Positions 44,801 through 58,799 of a DNA stretch of 64,000 nt are shown here, in pieces. Position numbers and translations under genes: made by a program. Position 1 is the first letter of the stretch. Every line of letters begins with the position of its first letter. Below the pieces are notes generated by a model. The model was given only the letters and a program-made list of their open reading frames with translations, did no database searches and was not told the origin of the DNA. The stretch comes from Climacium dendroides (Eukaryota; Streptophyta; Bryopsida; Hypnales; Climaciaceae): positions 372,001 through 436,000 of the forward strand of contig CATNNA010000004.1 of assembly GCA_950106755.1 (NCBI GenBank), read 5' to 3'.

Positions 44801-47800
44801 ATTTGTTATGAAATCCATTTCAAATGAAGAAGATAGTGTAGGAAAGCAATAGGGTTGTCTTAAAATTAAGTTTTTCCATGAATCCTAATTATTTTGAACA
44901 ATTGCAACTTGTGTGTTACGTTTTTGGACAAGCTTGGACGTCAAAACCGATATAAGTTATTCGTTTGGATTCTATTAAATACAACATGATTTTTAGATTA
45001 TTTGTTTTGAAATCCATTTCAAATGAAGAAGATAGTGTAGGAAAGCAATAGGGTTGTCTTAAAATTAAGTTTTTCCATGAATCCTAATTATTTTGAACAA
45101 TTGCAACTTGTGTGTTACGTTTTTGGACAAGCTTGGACGTCAAAACCGATATAAGTTATTCGTTTGGATTCTATTAAATACAACATGATTTTTAGATTAT
45201 TTGTTTTGAAATCCATTTCAAATGAAGAAGATAGTGTAGGACAGCAATAGGGTTGTCTTAAAATTAAGTTTTTCCATGAATCCTAATTATTTTGAACAAT
45301 TGCAACTTGTGTGTTACGTTTTTGGACAAGCTTGGACGTCAAAACCGATATAAGTTATTCGTTTGGATTCTATTAAATACAACATGATTTTTAGATTATT
45401 TGTTTTGAAATCCATTTCAATTGAAGAAGATAGTGTAGGAAAGCAATAGGGTTGTCTTAAAATTAAGTTTTTCCATGAATCCTAATTATTTTGAACAATT
45501 GCAACTTGTGTGTTACGTTTTTGGACAAGCTCGGACGTCAAAACCGATATAAGTTATTCGTTTGGATTCTATTAAATACAACATGATTTTTAGATTATTT
45601 GTTTTGAAATCCATTTCAAATGAAGAAGATAGTGTAGGAAAGCAATAGGGTTGTCTTAAAATTAAGTTTTTCCATGAATCCTAATTATTTTGAACAATTG
45701 CAACTTGTGTGTTACGTTTTTGGACATGCTTGCACGTCAAACCGATATAATTTATTGGTTTGGGTTTTATTAAATACAGCATGCTTTTTAGAGTATTTGT
45801 TATGAAATCCATTTCAAATGAAGAAGATAGTGTAGGAAAGCAATAGGGTTCTCTTAAAATTAAGTTTTTCCATGAATCCTAATTATTTTGAACAATTGCA
45901 ACTTGTGTGTTACGTTTTTGGACATGCTTGCACGTCAAACCGATATAATTTATTTGTTTGGGTTTTATTAAATACAGCATGCTTTTTAGAGTATTTGTTA
46001 TGAAATCCATTTCAAATGAAGAAGATAGTGTAGGAAAGCAATAGGGTTGTCTTAAAATTAAGTTTTTCCATGAATCCTAATTATTTTGAACAATTGCAAC
46101 TTGTGTGTTACGTTTTTGGACATGCTTGCACGTCAAAACCGATATAAGTTATTCGTTTGGATTCTATTAAATACAACATGATTTTTAGATTATTTGTTTT
46201 GAAATCCATTTCAAATGAAGAAGATAGTGTAGGAAAGCAATAGGGTTGTCTTAAAATTAAGTTTTTCCATGAATCCTAATTATTTTGAACAATTGCAACT
46301 TGTGTGTTACGTTTTTGGACATGCTTGCACGTCAAACCGATATAAGTTATTCGTTTAGGTTTTATTAAATACAGCATGCTTTTTAGGGTATTTGTTTTGA
46401 AATCCACTTCAAATGAAGAAGCTAGTGTAGGAAAGCCATAGGGTTGTCTTAAAATTAAGTTTTTCCATGAATCCTAATTATTTTGAACAATTGCAATTTG
46501 TGTGTTACGTTTTTGGACATGCTTGCACGTCAAACCGATATAATTTATTGGTTTGGGTTTTATTAAATACAGCATGCTTTTTAGAGTATTTGTTTTGAAA
46601 TCCATTTCAAATGAAGAAGATAGTGTAGGACAGCAATAGGGTTGTCTTAAAATTAAGTTTTTCCATGAATCCTAATTATTTTGAACAATTGCAACTTGTG
46701 TGTTACGTTTTTGGACAAGCTTGGACGTCAAAACCGATATAAGTTATTCGTTTGGATTCTATTAAATACAACATGATTTTTAGATTATTTGTTTTGAAAT
46801 CCATTTCAAATGAAGAAGATAGTGTAGGAAAGCAATAGGGTTGTCTTAAAATTAAGTTTTTCCATGAATCCTAATTATTTTGAACAATTGCAACTTGTGT
46901 GTTACGTTTTTGGACAAGCTTGGACGTCAAAACCGATATAAGTTATTCGTTTGGATTCTATTAAATACAACATGATTTTTAGATTATTTGTTTTGAAATC
47001 CATTTCAAATGAAGAAGATAGTGTAGGACAGCAATAGGGTTGTCTTAAAATTAAGTTTTTCCATGAATCCTAATTATTTTGAACAATTGCAACTTGTGTG
47101 TTACGTTTTTGGACATGCTTGGACGTCAAAACCGATATAATTTATTGGTTTGGGTTTTATTAAATACAGCATGCTTTTTAGAGTATTTGTTATGAAATCC
47201 ATTTCAAATGAAGAAGATAGTGTAGGAAAGCAATAGGGTTGTCTTAAAATTAAGTTTTTCCATGAATCCTAATTATTTTGAACAATTGCAACTTGTGTGT
47301 TACGTTTTTGGACATGCTTGCACGTCAAACCGATATAATTTATTGGTTTGGGTTTTGTTAAATACAGCATGCTTTTTAGAGTATTTGTTATGAAATCCAT
47401 ATCAAATGAAGAAGATAGTTTAGGAAAGCAATAGGGTTGTCTTAAAATTAAGTTTTTCTATAAATCCTAATTATTTTGAACAATTGCAACTTGTGTGTTA
47501 CGTTTTTGGACAAGCTTGGACGTCAAAACCGATATAAGTTATTCGTTTGGATTCTATTAAATACAACATGATTTTTAGATTATTTGTTTTGAAATCCATT
47601 TCAAATGAAGAAGATAGTGTAGGACAGCAATAGGGTTGTCTTAAAATTAAGTTTTTCCATGAATCCTAATTATTTTGAACAATTGCAACTTGTGTGTTAC
47701 GTTTTTGGACATGCTTGCACGTCAAACCGATATAATTTATTGGTTTTGGGTTTTATTAAATACAGCATGCTTTTTCGAGTATTTGTTTTGAAATCCATTT

Positions 47801-48799
47801 CAAATGAAGAAGATAGTGTAGGAAAGCAATAGGGTTGTCTTAAAATTAAGTTTTTCCATGAATCCTAATTATTTTGAACAATTGCAACCTGTGTGTTACG
47901 TTTTTGGACATGCTTGCACGTCAAACCGATATAATTTATTGGTTTTGGGTTTTATTAAATACAGCATGCTTTTTCGAGTATTTGTTTTGAAATCCATTTC
48001 AAATGAAGAAGATAGTGTAGGAAAGCAATAGGGTTGTCTTAAAATTAAGTTTTTCCATGAATCCTAATTATTTTGAACAATTGCAACTTGTGTGTTACGT
48101 TTTTGGACAAGCTTGGACGTCAAAACCGATATAAGTTATTCGTTTGGATTCTATTAAATACAACATGATTTTTAGAGTATTTGTTTTGAAATCCATTTCA
48201 AATGAAGAAGATAGTGTAGGACAGCAATAGGGTTGTCTTAAAATTAAGTTTTTCCATGAATCCTAATTATTTTGAACAATTGCAACTTGTGTGTTACGTT
48301 TTTGGACATGCTTGCACGTCAAACCGATATAATTTATTGGTTTTGGGTTTTATTAAATACAGCATGCTTTTTAGAGTATTTGTTATGAAATCCATTTCAA
48401 ATGAAGAAGATAGTGTAGGAAAGCAATAGGGTTGTCTTAAAATTAAGTTTTTCCATGAATCCTAATTATTTTGAACAATTGCAACTTGTGTGTTACGTTT
48501 TTGGACATGCTTGCACGTCAAACCGATATAATTTATTGGTTTTGGGTTTTATTAAATACAGCATGCTTTTTCGAGTATTTGTTTTGAAATCCATTTCAAA
48601 TGAAGAAGATAGTGTAGGAAAGCAATAGGGTTGTCTTAAAATTAAGTTTTTCCATGAATCCTAATTATTTTGAACAATTGCAACTTGTGTGTTACGTTTT
48701 TGGACAAGCTTGGACGTCAAAACCGATATAAGTTATTCGTTTGGATTCTATTAAATACAACATGATTTTTAGATTATTTGTTTTGAAATCCATTTCAAA

Positions 48800-51700
48800 T
48801 GAAGAAGATAGTGTAGGACAGCAATAGGGTTGTCTTAAAATTAAGTTTTTCCATGAATCCTAATTATTTTGAACAATTGCAACTTGTGTGTTACGTTTTT
48901 GGACATGCTTGCACGTCAAACCGATATAATTTATTGGTTTTGGGTTTTATTAAATACAGCATGCTTTTTCGAGTATTTGTTTTGAAATCCATTTCAAATG
49001 AAGAAGATAGTGTAGGAAAGCAATAGGGTTGTCTTAAAATTAAGTTTTTCCATGAATCCTAATTATTTTGAACAATTGCAACTTGTGTGTTACGTTTTTG
49101 GACAAGCTTGGACGTCAAAACCGATATAAGTTATTCGTTTGGATTCTATTAAATACAACATGATTTTTAGATTATTTGTTTTGAAATCCATTTCAAATGA
49201 AGAAGATAGTGTAGGACAGCAATAGGGTTGTCTTAAAATTAAGTTTTTCCATGAATCCTAATTATTTTGAACAATTGCAACTTGTGTGTTACGTTTTTGG
49301 ACATGCTTGCACGTCAAACCGATATAATTTATTGGTTTGGGTTTTATTAAATACAGCATGCTTCTTAGAGTATTTGTTATGAAATCCATTTCAAATGAAG
49401 AAGATAGTGTAGGAAAGCAATAGGGTTGTCTTAAAATTAAGTTTTTCCATGAATCCTAATTATTTTGAACAATTGCAACTTGTGTGTTACGTTTTTGGAC
49501 ATGCTTGCACGTCAAACCGATATAATTTATTGGTTTGGGTTTTATTAAATACAGCATGCTTTTTAGAGTATTTGTTATGAAATCCATTTCAAATGAAGAA
49601 GATAGTGTAGGAAAGCAATAGGGTTGTCTTAAAATTAAGTTTTTCCATGAATCCTAATTATTTTGAACAATTGCAACTTGTGTGTTACGTTTTTGGACAA
49701 GCTTGGACGTCAAAACCGATATAAGTTATTCGTTTGGATTCTATTAAATACAACATGATTTTTAGATTATTTGTTTTGAAATCCATTTCAAATGAAGAAG
49801 ATAGTGTAGGAAAGCAATAGGGTTGTCTTAAAATTAAGTTTTTCCATGAATCCTAATTATTTCGAACAATTGCAACTTGTGTGTTACGTTTTTGGACAAG
49901 CTTGGACGTCAAAACCGATATAAGTTATTCGTTTGGATTCTATTAAATACAACATGATTTTTAGATTATTTGTTTTGAAATCCATTTCAAATGAAGAAGA
50001 TAGTGTAGGAAAGCAATAGGGTTGTCTTAAAATTAAGTTTTTCCATGAATCCTAATTATTTTGAACAATTGCAACTTGTGTGTTACGTTTTTGGACAAGC
50101 TTGGACGTCAAAACCGATATAAGTTATTCGTTTGGATTCTATTAAATACAACATGATTTTTAGATTATTTGTTTTGAAATCCATTTCAAATGAAGAAGAT
50201 AGTGTAGGACAGCAATAGTGTTGTCTTAAAATTAAGTTTTTCCATGAATCCTAATTATTTTGAACAATTGCAACTTGTGTGTTACGTTTTTGGACAAGCT
50301 TGGACGTCAAAACCGATATAAGTTATTCGTTTGGATTCTATTAAATACAACATGATTTTTAGATTATTTGTTTTGAAATCCATTTCAATTGAAGAAGATA
50401 GTGTAGGAAAGCAATAGGGTTGTCTTAAAATTAAGTTTTTCCATGAATCCTAATTATTTTGAACAATTGCAACTTGTGTGTTACGTTTTTGGACAAGCTC
50501 GGACGTCAAAACCGATATAAGTTATTCGTTTGGATTCTATTAAATACAACATGATTTTTAGATTATTTGTTTTGAAATCCATTTCAAATGAAGAAGATAG
50601 TGTAGGAAAGCAATAGGGTTGTCTTAAAATTAAGTTTTTCCATGAATCCTAATTATTTTGAACAATTGCAACTTGTGTGTTACGTTTTTGGACATGCTTG
50701 CACGTCAAACCGATATAATTTATTGGTTTGGGTTTTATTAAATACAGCATGCTTTTTAGAGTATTTGTTATGAAATCCATTTCAAATGAAGAAGATAGTG
50801 TAGGAAAGCAATAGGGTTCTCTTAAAATTAAGTTTTTCCATGAATCCTAATTATTTTGAACAATTGCAACTTGTGTGTTACGTTTTTGGACATGCTTGCA
50901 CGTCAAACCGATATAATTTATTTGTTTGGGTTTTATTAAATACAGCATGCTTTTTAGAGTATTTGTTATGAAATCCATTTCAAATGAAGAAGATAGTGTA
51001 GGAAAGCAATAGGGTTGTCTTAAAATTAAGTTTTTCCATGAATCCTAATTATTTTGAACAATTGCAACTTGTGTGTTACGTTTTTGGACATGCTTGCACG
51101 TCAAAACCGATATAAGTTATTCGTTTGGATTCTATTAAATACAACATGATTTTTAGATTATTTGTTTTGAAATCCATTTCAAATGAAGAAGATAGTGTAG
51201 GACAGCAATAGGGTTGTCTTAAAATTAAGTTTTTCCATGAATCCTAATTATTTTGAACAATTGCAACTTGTGTGTTACGTTTTTGGACATGCTTGCACGT
51301 CAAACCGATATAATTTATTGGTTTTGGGTTTTATTAAATACAGCATGCTTTTTCGAGTATTTGTTTTGAAATCCATTTCAAATGAAGAAGATAGTGTAGG
51401 AAAGCAATAGGGTTGTCTTAAAATTAAGTTTTTCCATGAATCCTAATTATTTTGAACAATTGCAACTTGTGTGTTACGTTTTTGGACAAGCTTGGACGTC
51501 AAAACCGATATAAGTTATTCGTTTGGATTCTATTAAATACAACATGATTTTTAGATTATTTGTTTTGAAATCCATTTCAAATGAAGAAGATAGTGTAGGA
51601 CAGCAATAGGGTTGTCTTAAAATTAAGTTTTTCCATGAATCCTAATTATTTTGAACAATTGCAACTTGTGTGTTACGTTTTTGGACATGCTTGCACGTCA

Positions 51701-53567
51701 AACCGATATAATTTATTGGTTTGGGTTTTATTAAATACAGCATGCTTCTTAGAGTATTTGTTATGAAATCCATTTCAAATGAAGAAGATAGTGTAGGAAA
51801 GCAATAGGGTTGTCTTAAAATTAAGTTTTTCCATGAATCCTAATTATTTTGAACAATTGCAACTTGTGTGTTACGTTTTTGGACATGCTTGCACGTCAAA
51901 CCGATATAATTTATTGGTTTGGGTTTTATTAAATACAGCATGCTTTTTAGAGTATTTGTTATGAAATCCATTTCAAATGAAGAAGATAGTGTAGGAAAGC
52001 AATAGGGTTGTCTTAAAATTAAGTTTTTCCATGAATCCTAATTATTTTGAACAATTGCAACTTGTGTGTTACGTTTTTGGACAAGCTTGGACGTCAAAAC
52101 CGATATAAGTTATTCGTTTGGATTCTATTAAATACAACATGATTTTTAGATTATTTGTTTTGAAATCCATTTCAAATGAAGAAGATAGTGTAGGAAAGCA
52201 ATAGGGTTGTCTTAAAATTAAGTTTTTCCATGAATCCTAATTATTTTGAACAATTGCAACTTGTGTGTTACGTTTTTGGACAAGCTTGGACGTCAAAACC
52301 GATATAAGTTATTCGTTTGGATTCTATTAAATACAACATGATTTTTAGATTATTTGTTTTGAAATCCATTTCAAATGAAGAAGATAGTGTAGGAAAGCAA
52401 TAGGGTTGTCTTAAAATTAAGTTTTTCCATGAATCCTAATTATTTTGAACAATTGCAACTTGTGTGTTACGTTTTTGGACAAGCTTGGACGTCAAAACCG
52501 ATATAAGTTATTCGTTTGGATTCTATTAAATACAACATGATTTTTAGATTATTTGTTTTGAAATCCATTTCAAATGAAGAAGATAGTGTAGGACAGCAAT
52601 AGTGTTGTCTTAAAATTAAGTTTTTCCATGAATCCTAATTATTTTGAACAATTGCAACTTGTGTGTTACGTTTTTGGACAAGCTTGGACGTCAAAACCGA
52701 TATAAGTTATTCGTTTGGATTCTATTAAATACAACATGATTTTTAGATTATTTGTTTTGAAATCCATTTCAATTGAAGAAGATAGTGTAGGAAAGCAATA
52801 GGGTTGTCTTAAAATTAAGTTTTTCCATGAATCCTAATTATTTTGAACAATTGCAACTTGTGTGTTACGTTTTTGGACAAGCTCGGACGTCAAAACCGAT
52901 ATAAGTTATTCGTTTGGATTCTATTAAATACAACATGATTTTTAGATTATTTGTTTTGAAATCCATTTCAAATGAAGAAGATAGTGTAGGAAAGCAATAG
53001 GGTTGTCTTAAAATTAAGTTTTTCCATGAATCCTAATTATTTTGAACAATTGCAACTTGTGTGTTACGTTTTTGGACATGCTTGCACGTCAAACCGATAT
53101 AATTTATTGGTTTGGGTTTTATTAAATACAGCATGCTTTTTAGAGTATTTGTTATGAAATCCATTTCAAATGAAGAAGATAGTGTAGGAAAGCAATAGGG
53201 TTCTCTTAAAATTAAGTTTTTCCATGAATCCTAATTATTTTGAACAATTGCAACTTGTGTGTTACGTTTTTGGACATGCTTGCACGTCAAACCGATATAA
53301 TTTATTTGTTTGGGTTTTATTAAATACAGCATGCTTTTTAGAGTATTTGTTATGAAATCCATTTCAAATGAAGAAGATAGTGTAGGAAAGCAATAGGGTT
53401 GTCTTAAAATTAAGTTTTTCCATGAATCCTAATTATTTTGAACAATTGCAACTTGTGTGTTACGTTTTTGGACATGCTTGCACGTCAAAACCGATATAAG
53501 TTATTCGTTTGGATTCTATTAAATACAACATGATTTTTAGATTATTTGTTTTGAAATCCATTTCAAA
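48800..53567. repeat. Twelve-monomer tandem block within the satellite
   Basis: Markers repeat at exactly 2,384 bp: GGTTTTGGG 48936/51320, CTTCTTAGAG 49361/51745, AGCAATAGTG 50211/52595 and ACAAGCTCGG 50493/52877. The register breaks near 51.2/53.58 kb (ACAGCAATAG versus AAAGCAATAG), so the two copies are adjacent. Limits are approximate. Confidence 0.8.
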
Positions 53568-56500
53568 TGAAGAAGATAGTGTAGGAAAGCAATAGGGTTG
53601 TCTTAAAATTAAGTTTTTCCATGAATCCTAATTATTTTGAACAATTGCAACTTGTGTGTTACGTTTTTGGACATGCTTGCACGTCAAACCGATATAAGTT
53701 ATTCGTTTAGGTTTTATTAAATACAGCATGCTTTTTAGGGTATTTGTTTTGAAATCCACTTCAAATGAAGAAGCTAGTGTAGGAAAGCCATAGGGTTGTC
53801 TTAAAATTAAGTTTTTCCATGAATCCTAATTATTTTGAACAATTGCAATTTGTGTGTTACGTTTTTGGACATGCTTGCACGTCAAACCGATATAAGTTAT
53901 TCGTTTAGGTTTTATTAAATACAGCATGCTTTTTAGGGTATTTGTTTTGAAATCCACTTCAAATGAAGAAGCTAGTGTAGGAAAGCCATAGGGTTGTCTT
54001 AAAATTAAGTTTTTCCATGAATCCTAATTATTTTGAACAATTGCAATTTGTGTGTTACGTTTTTGGACATGCTTGCACGTCAAACCGATATAATTTATTG
54101 GTTTGGGTTTTATTAAATACAGCATGCTTTTTAGAGTATTTGTTTTGAAATCCATTTCAAATGAAGAAGATAGTGTAGGACAGCAATAGGGTTGTCTTAA
54201 AATTAAGTTTTTCCATGAATCCTAATTATTTTGAACAATTGCAACTTGTGTGTTACGTTTTTGGACAAGCTTGGACGTCAAAACCGATATAAGTTATTCG
54301 TTTGGATTCTATTAAATACAACATGATTTTTAGATTATTTGTTTTGAAATCCATTTCAAATGAAGAAGATAGTGTAGGAAAGCAATAGGGTTGTCTTAAA
54401 ATTAAGTTTTTCCATGAATCCTAATTATTTTGAACAATTGCAACTTGTGTGTTACGTTTTTGGACAAGCTTGGACGTCAAAACCGATATAAGTTATTCGT
54501 TTGGATTCTATTAAATACAACATGATTTTTAGATTATTTGTTTTGAAATCCATTTCAAATGAAGAAGATAGTGTAGGACAGCAATAGGGTTGTCTTAAAA
54601 TTAAGTTTTTCCATGAATCCTAATTATTTTGAACAATTGCAACTTGTGTGTTACGTTTTTGGACATGCTTGGACGTCAAAACCGATATAATTTATTGGTT
54701 TGGGTTTTATTAAATACAGCATGCTTTTTAGAGTATTTGTTATGAAATCCATTTCAAATGAAGAAGATAGTGTAGGAAAGCAATAGGGTTGTCTTAAAAT
54801 TAAGTTTTTCCATGAATCCTAATTATTTTGAACAATTGCAACTTGTGTGTTACGTTTTTGGACATGCTTGCACGTCAAACCGATATAATTTATTGGTTTG
54901 GGTTTTGTTAAATACAGCATGCTTTTTAGAGTATTTGTTATGAAATCCATATCAAATGAAGAAGATAGTTTAGGAAAGCAATAGGGTTGTCTTAAAATTA
55001 AGTTTTTCTATAAATCCTAATTATTTTGAACAATTGCAACTTGTGTGTTACGTTTTTGGACAAGCTTGGACGTCAAAACCGATATAAGTTATTCGTTTGG
55101 ATTCTATTAAATACAACATGATTTTTAGATTATTTGTTTTGAAATCCATTTCAAATGAAGAAGATAGTGTAGGACAGCAATAGGGTTGTCTTAAAATTAA
55201 GTTTTTCCATGAATCCTAATTATTTTGAACAATTGCAACTTGTGTGTTACGTTTTTGGACATGCTTGCACGTCAAACCGATATAATTTATTGGTTTTGGG
55301 TTTTATTAAATACAGCATGCTTTTTCGAGTATTTGTTTTGAAATCCATTTCAAATGAAGAAGATAGTGTAGGAAAGCAATAGGGTTGTCTTAAAATTAAG
55401 TTTTTCCATGAATCCTAATTATTTTGAACAATTGCAACCTGTGTGTTACGTTTTTGGACATGCTTGCACGTCAAACCGATATAATTTATTGGTTTTGGGA
55501 TTTATTAAATACAGCATGCTTTTTCGAGTATTTGTTTTGAAATCCATTTCAAATGAAGAAGATAGTGTAGGAAAGCAATAGGGTTGTCTTAAAATTAAGT
55601 TTTTCCATGAATCCTAATTATTTTGAACAATTGCAACTTGTGTGTTACGTTTTTGGACAAGCTTGGACGTCAAAACCGATATAAGTTATTCGTTTGGATT
55701 CTATTAAATACAACATGATTTTTAGAGTATTTGTTTTGAAATCCATTTCAAATGAAGAAGATAGTGTAGGACAGCAATAGGGTTGTCTTAAAATTAAGTT
55801 TTTCCATGAATCCTAATTATTTTGAACAATTGCAACTTGTGTGTTACGTTTTTGGACATGCTTGCACGTCAAACCGATATAATTTATTGGTTTTGGGTTT
55901 TATTAAATACAGCATGCTTTTTAGAGTATTTGTTATGAAATCCATTTCAAATGAAGAAGATAGTGTAGGAAAGCAATAGGGTTGTCTTAAAATTAAGTTT
56001 TTCCATGAATCCTAATTATTTTGAACAATTGCAACTTGTGTGTTACGTTTTTGGACATGCTTGCACGTCAAACCGATATAATTTATTGGTTTTGGGTTTT
56101 ATTAAATACAGCATGCTTTTTCGAGTATTTGTTTTGAAATCCATTTCAAATGAAGAAGATAGTGTAGGAAAGCAATAGGGTTGTCTTAAAATTAAGTTTT
56201 TCCATGAATCCTAATTATTTTGAACAATTGCAACTTGTGTGTTACGTTTTTGGACAAGCTTGGACGTCAAAACCGATATAAGTTATTCGTTTGGATTCTA
56301 TTAAATACAACATGATTTTTAGAGTATTTGTTTTGAAATCCATTTCAAATGAAGAAGATAGTGTAGGACAGCAATAGGGTTGTCTTAAAATTAAGTTTTT
56401 CCATGAATCCTAATTATTTTGAACAATTGCAACTTGTGTGTTACGTTTTTGGACATGCTTGCACGTCAAACCGATATAATTTATTGGTTTTGGGTTTTAT

Positions 56501-58799
56501 TAAATACAGCATGCTTTTTAGAGTATTTGTTATGAAATCCATTTCAAATGAAGAAGATAGTGTAGGAAAGCAATAGGGTTGTCTTAAAATTAAGTTTTTC
56601 CATGAATCCTAATTATTTTGAACAATTGCAACTTGTGTGTTACGTTTTTGGACATTCTTGCACGTCAAACCGATATAATTTATTGGTTTGGGTTTTATTA
56701 AATACAGCATGCTTTTTAGAGTATTTGTTATGAAATCCATTTCAAATGAAGAAGATAGTGTAGGAAAGCAATAGGGTTGTCTTAAAATTAAGTTTTTCCA
56801 TGAATCCTAATTATTTTGAACAATTGCAACTTGTGTGTTACGTTTTTGGACAAGCTTGGACGTCAAAACCGATATAAGTTATTCGTTTGGATTCTATTAA
56901 ATACAACATGATTTTTAGATTATTTGTTTTGAAATCCATTTCAAATGAAGAAGATAGTGTAGGAAAGCAATAGGGTTGTCTTAAAATTAAGTTTTTCCAT
57001 GAATCCTAATTATTTTGAACAATTGCAACTTGTGTGTTACGTTTTTGGACATGCTTGCACGTCAAAACCGATATAAGTTATTCGTTTGGATTCTATTAAA
57101 TACAACATGATTTTTAGATTATTTGTTTTGAAATCCATTTCAAATGAAGAAGATAGTGTAGGACAGCAATAGGGTTGTCTTAAAATTAAGTTTTTCCATG
57201 AATCCTAATTATTTTGAACAATTGCAACTTGTGTGTTACGTTTTTGGACATGCTTGCACGTCAAACCGATATAATTTATTGGTTTTGGGTTTTATTAAAT
57301 ACAGCATGCTTTTTAGAGTATTTGTTTTGAAATCCATTTCAAATGAAGAAGATAGTGTAGGACAGCAATAGGGTTGTCTTAAAATTAAGTTTTTCCATGA
57401 ATCCTAATTATTTTGAACAATTGCAACTTGTGTGTTACGTTTTTGGACATGCTTGCACGTGAAACCGATATAATTTATTGGTTTGGGTTTTATTAAATAC
57501 AGCATGCTTTTTAGAGTATTTGTTATGAAATCCATTTCAAATGAAGAAGATAGTGTAGGAAAGCAATAGGGTTGTCTTAAAATTAAGTTTTTCCATGAAT
57601 CCTAATTATTTTGAACAATTGCAACTTGTGTGTTACGTTTTTGGACATGCTTGCACGTCAAACCGATATAATTTATTGGTTTGGGTTTTATTAAATACAG
57701 CATGCTTTTTAGAGTATTTGTTATGAAATCCATTTCAAATGAAGAAGATAGTGTAGGAAAGCAATAGGGTTGTCTTAAAATTAAGTTTTTCCATGAATCC
57801 TAATTATTTTGAACAATTGCAACTTGTGTGTTACGTTTTTGGACAAGCTTGGACGTCAAAACCGATATAAGTTATTCGTTTGAATTCTATTAAATACAAC
57901 ATGATTTTTAGATTATTTGTTTTGAAATCCATTTCAAATGAAGAAGATAGTGTAGGAAAGCAATAGGGTTGTCTTAAAATTAAGTTTTTCCATGAATCCT
58001 AATTATTTTGAACAATTGCAACTTGTGTGTTACGTTTTTGGACAAGCTTGGACGTCAAAACCGATATAAGTTATTCGTTTGGATTCTATTAAATACAACA
58101 TGATTTTTAGATTATTTGTTTTGAAATCCATTTCAAATGAAGAAGATAGTGTAGGAAAGCAATAGGGTTGTCTTAAACTTAAGTTTTTCCATGAATCCTA
58201 ATTATTTTGAACAATTGCAACTTGTGTGTTACGTTTTTGGACAAGCTTGGACGTCAAAACCGATATAAGTTATTCGTTTGGATTCTATTAAATACAACAT
58301 GATTTTTAGATTATTTGTTTTGAAATCCATTTCAAATGAAGAAGATAGTGTAGGAAAGCAATAGGGTTGTCTTAAAATTAAGTTTTTCCATGAATCCTAA
58401 TTATTTTGAACAATTGCAACTTGTGTGTTACGTTTTTGGACATGCTTGCACGTCAAACCGATATAATTTATTGGTTTTGGGTTTTATTAAATACTGCATG
58501 CTTTTTAGAGTATTTGTTTTGAAATCCATTTCAAATGAAGAAGATAGTGTAGGACAGCAATAGGGTTGTCTTAAAATTAAGTTTTTCCATGAATCCTAAT
58601 TATTTTGAACAATTGCAACTTGTGTGTTACGTTTTTGGACATGCTTGCACGTGAAACCGATATAATTTATTGGTTTGGGTTTTATTAAATACAGCATGCT
58701 TTTTAGAGTATTTGTTATGAAATCCATTTCAAATGAAGAAGATAGTGTAGGACAGCAATAGGGTTGTCTTAAAATTAAGTTTTTCCATGAATCCTAATT